In this document: positions 13,386 through 16,075 of the stretch, piece after piece
How the letters are laid out: the number at the start of each line of letters is the position of its first letter
Numbering within the stretch: the stretch's first letter is position 1
Source: an uncultured Alphaproteobacteria bacterium
GTDB taxonomy: Bacteria; Pseudomonadota; Alphaproteobacteria; Micavibrionales; Micavibrionaceae
Direction: 5' to 3'
DNA: 16,075 nucleotides
Assembly (NCBI GenBank): GCA_937124505.1
Contig: CAKZKV010000108.1
Location: forward strand, 1 to 16,075
The notes under the pieces: model-generated
What the model was told of the DNA's origin: nothing
Database searches by the model: none
What the model saw: the letters and a program-made list of their open reading frames with translations, nothing else
Translations under genes and position numbers: made by a program

Positions 13386-16075
13386 ATGCTACTGAACTTT
13401 GCCACAAAAATATTTGGCTCCAGCAATGACAGGCAATTAAAGAAATACTACCAAAAAGTACAGCCTATCAATGACTTGGAGTCAGAATTTCAGAAATTGG
13501 ATGATGATGCCTTACGGGCAAAAACAAATGAATTCCGGGAAAAACTGGCAAATGGTGCTGATCTGGATGACATTTTGTTCGAATCATTTGCAACCGTTCG
13601 GGAAGCAGCGAAACGCACTCTCGGCCAGAGGCATTATGATGTTCAGTTGATTGGGGGGCTGGTGCTGAATGACAGCAAAATCGCCGAAATGAAGACCGGG
13701 GAAGGAAAAACCCTTGTGGCAACGCTTCCCTGTTATCTGAATGCCTTATCCGGTAAGGGGGTACATGTAGTCACAGTGAATGACTATCTTGCACGTCGTG
13801 ATGCGGAATGGATGGGAGAGGTTTATAGATTCCTGGGTCTCACGACAGGTTGTATTCTTAATGATTTGAATGATGCGCAACGTCGCGCCGCGTATGGTGC
13901 AGATGTCACTTACGGGACCAATAATGAATTCGGCTTTGATTATCTGCGCGATAACATGAAATTTTCTCTGGAAGATATGTCCCAGCGCGGATTTAATTTC
14001 GCCATTGTCGATGAGGTCGATTCGATTCTGATTGATGAAGCCAGAACTCCCCTGATTATTTCCGGCCCGGCGGAGAGCTCAACCGAACTCTATGAAAAAG
14101 TAGACAAACTGATTCCCAAAATTTCGTCTGATCTGTATGACCTCGATGAAAAAATGCATACCGTCAACCTGAATGAAGACGGTCAGGAACGGATCGAGGA
14201 ATTACTGGACGAACATAACCTGATTGAAGAAGGCGGGTTGTACGACCTTCAGAATATTCATATTGTCCACCACATTCAAAATGCCTTGCGTGCGCATACC
14301 CTGTTTCATAAAGATAAGGATTACATGATCAAGGATGGCCGCGTCATGCTGATTGATGAGTTTACAGGCCGCATGATGGAAGGCCGCCGCCTCTCCGATG
14401 GTCTGCATCAGGCCATCGAAGCCAAAGAAGGAGTACCAGTTCAAAATGAGAACCAGACACTGGCCTCCATTACCTTCCAGAATTACTTCCGCCTCTACCC
14501 AAAACTGTCCGGCATGACGGGGACGGCCCTGACGGAAGAAGCAGAATTTCAGGAAATCTACAATCTTGGTGTTGTCGCCATCCCGACAAATGTTCCGGTC
14601 GCCCGGAAAGACCACGAAGATAAAATATATAAAACATTTTCTGAAAAAGTTGATGCCATTGCCGAACTGGTCAAGGAATGCGTCGAGCGCAAGCAACCTG
14701 TTCTGGTCGGCACTGTTTCGGTTGAAAAATCGGAAATCCTCTCTGCCGCCTTTAAAAAGTTAAAGATCAAGCACAATGTCCTGAATGCCCGTTACCACGA
14801 ACACGAAGCCGTCATCGTGGCGCAGGCCGGGCGGCCTGGCGCAGTTACAATCGCGACCAATATGGCCGGGCGTGGAACAGACATCAAAATGGGGGGTGAT
14901 GCAGACATGCGCATTGCTACAGAAATTGATGATAGCTTGCCAGAAGATGAAAAAGAAAAGTTAGTCAATAAGATAAAAGAAGAAGTTAAAGTAGAAAAAG
15001 AGATTGTAAAAGAAGCTGGCGGCCTGTTTATCATCGGAACGGAACGCCATGAATCCCGCCGGATTGACAACCAGTTGCGCGGACGTTCCGGGCGTCAGGG
15101 CGATCCGGGCGGCTCTGCGTTCTTCCTGTCTTTGGAAGACGACCTGATGCGTATTTTCGGTTCGGATAAAATGGAAATGCTTCTGGCCAATAAAAATATC
15201 GGCCTACAGGACGGCGAAGCCCTGACCCACCCATGGATTTCCAAAGCTCTGGAACGGGCACAGGGGCGCGTGGAAGCACAAAACTTCGAGATTCGGAAAA
15301 CGATCCTGAAATTCGACAACGTCATGAACGACCAGCGGAAAGTGATCTATGAACAACGCCGCGACATTATGGATTCCGATCAGGTAGAGGAACTGGTCAC
15401 CGAACTGCGCCATGATTATATCAGTGAACTGGTGGCGGATTGCATTCCGCTTGGCAGCTATCCTGACCAATGGAATATTGAGCGCCTCGCTCACGAAACA
15501 AAAGATGTTCTGGGTCTGGATGTGCCAATTGAAGCCTGGGCCAAAGAAGAAGGTATTGCCGATCAGGAAATTGAAGACCGGCTGGTGGATACGTCAGATA
15601 AAAAAATGGCCGAAAAAGTCGCCAATATCGGTGCTGATTATTTCCGTCGCATGGAAAAAGCGGTTGTCCTGCAAATTCTGGATACGCAATGGAAAGAGAA
15701 CCTTCTGGCGCTTGACCACCTGCGTCAGGGGATTAACCTGCGGGCCTATGGCCAGCGCGATCCACTGAATGAATTCAAGGCCGAAGCCTTTGCCCTGTTT
15801 GAGAACATGCTGGATCTTTTCCGCGAAAATGTCACAAAAACCCTCAGTCTGGCTGAAATCCATCAGGAAACAGGCATGCCCGGCTTCCTGTTAAACAGAC
15901 AGGAAGTCAACACGGTTGAAACACGGACTGACCCGGCCCTGATGGGAACCGGACAAGCTGAAACGTCATCACACCAAGACGATATGGAAGGTATGAACCG
16001 TCACCAACGCCGGGCGATGGGCCAGACGTCTGCTGTTGTCAGCCCTATTACTTCAAACAAGCCGTTTCACAAAAA
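13386..16075 (+). CDS. secA: Preprotein translocase ATPase SecA (3' end outside the window)
   Basis: The frame is open from the ATG at 13386, with AGGA 6 nt upstream, to the window edge: 896 codons without a stop. Walker A is MKTGEGKT at 102-109 and the DEVD box is at 209-212, the same positions as in E. coli SecA. Further landmarks are [63 protein letters not shown] helicase motif (split by codon here as [16 protein letters not shown]) and the C-terminal [16 protein letters not shown] charged insertion rich in Lys and Glu precedes GGLFIIGTE, as in other alphaproteobacteria. SecA drives preproteins through SecYEG by ATP hydrolysis. The tail beginning after EMGMPG-like residues is low in conservation; the usual Cys-rich zinc-binding end that contacts SecB would lie beyond the edge. 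Confidence 0.97.
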   Translation, partial: MLLNFATKIFGSSNDRQLKKYYQKVQPINDLESEFQKLDDDALRAKTNEFREKLANGADLDDILFESFATVREAAKRTLGQRHYDVQLIGGLVLNDSKIAEMKTGEGKTLVATLPCYLNALSGKGVHVVTVNDYLARRDAEWMGEVYRFLGLTTGCILNDLNDAQRRAAYGADVTYGTNNEFGFDYLRDNMKFSLEDMSQRGFNFAIVDEVDSILIDEARTPLIISGPAESSTELYEKVDKLIPKISSDLYDLDEKMHTVNLNEDGQERIEELLDEHNLIEEGGLYDLQNIHIVHHIQNALRAHTLFHKDKDYMIKDGRVMLIDEFTGRMMEGRRLSDGLHQAIEAKEGVPVQNENQTLASITFQNYFRLYPKLSGMTGTALTEEAEFQEIYNLGVVAIPTNVPVARKDHEDKIYKTFSEKVDAIAELVKECVERKQPVLVGTVSVEKSEILSAAFKKLKIKHNVLNARYHEHEAVIVAQAGRPGAVTIATNMAGRGTDIKMGGDADMRIATEIDDSLPEDEKEKLVNKIKEEVKVEKEIVKEAGGLFIIGTERHESRRIDNQLRGRSGRQGDPGGSAFFLSLEDDLMRIFGSDKMEMLLANKNIGLQDGEALTHPWISKALERAQGRVEAQNFEIRKTILKFDNVMNDQRKVIYEQRRDIMDSDQVEELVTELRHDYISELVADCIPLGSYPDQWNIERLAHETKDVLGLDVPIEAWAKEEGIADQEIEDRLVDTSDKKMAEKVANIGADYFRRMEKAVVLQILDTQWKENLLALDHLRQGINLRAYGQRDPLNEFKAEAFALFENMLDLFRENVTKTLSLAEIHQETGMPGFLLNRQEVNTVETRTDPALMGTGQAETSSHQDDMEGMNRHQRRAMGQTSAVVSPITSNKPFHK

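Noticed and set aside
14202..14696. 164-codon minus-strand frame inside secA
   Set aside because: secA is continuous and has all its motifs on the other strand. The antisense product has no recognisable domain and the codon pattern follows secA.
1..16075. CRISPR array, tRNA, rRNA, transposase or attachment site
   Set aside because: I found no regularly spaced direct repeats, no cloverleaf-like or rRNA sequence, and no integrase or transposase motifs. The only tandem repetition is coding, in the pentapeptide-repeat gene.

Overview
This window looks like a chromosomal, vertically inherited stretch from an alphaproteobacterium with moderate base composition. I see no tRNA, rRNA, insertion sequence, prophage, integrase or CRISPR array. 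The lineage call rests on remembered gene order, not a search: a zinc-ribbon membrane protein divergent from ftsEX, then ydcF/plsC; a DUF2125 protein facing a TyrA-type dehydrogenase next to metA and an alphaproteobacterial methyltransferase; and secA divergent from a parvulin foldase with mutT nearby. I cannot name the genus.

Left part (1-3186). The 3' end of etfA runs into a convergent pair of genes on the minus strand: a membrane-anchored TlpA-like thioredoxin and, downstream of it, a large pentapeptide-repeat protein. Divergent from tlpA is a 50-residue LptM-like lipoprotein with a TTG start. Its 3' end overlaps an MJ0042-type zinc-ribbon membrane protein.

Centre (3309-6978). A four-gene plus-strand operon encodes a secreted helical-repeat protein, FtsE, FtsX and a single polypeptide joining a YdcF (DUF218) domain to a PlsC acyltransferase. 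The first three genes overlap at start and stop codons. The operon links the divisome ABC complex to an uncharacterised periplasmic protein and to envelope lipid or precursor metabolism.

Right-centre (7069-11422). An orphan 180-residue protein with its own good promoter is followed by a DUF2125 protein, tyrA (minus), metA (plus, apparently leaderless) and a SAM methyltransferase (minus). All convergent gene pairs in the window abut or overlap, by up to 71 nt.

Right part (11467-16075). A minus-strand operon runs foldase, 67-residue orphan, mutT. Divergent from it is secA, with a clear promoter and Shine-Dalgarno; it runs off the right edge before its stop.

The two observations most worth following are the secreted repeat protein translationally coupled to ftsEX, a candidate partner of the division complex, and the YdcF-PlsC fusion. 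A third is a pattern of absence. Amino-acid biosynthesis genes that I remember in these same neighbourhoods in other alphaproteobacteria (argH and lysA beside lptM, hisC between tyrA and metA, argJ between the foldase and mutT) are not here. This could mean auxotrophy in a host- or prey-dependent lineage, or simple relocation.
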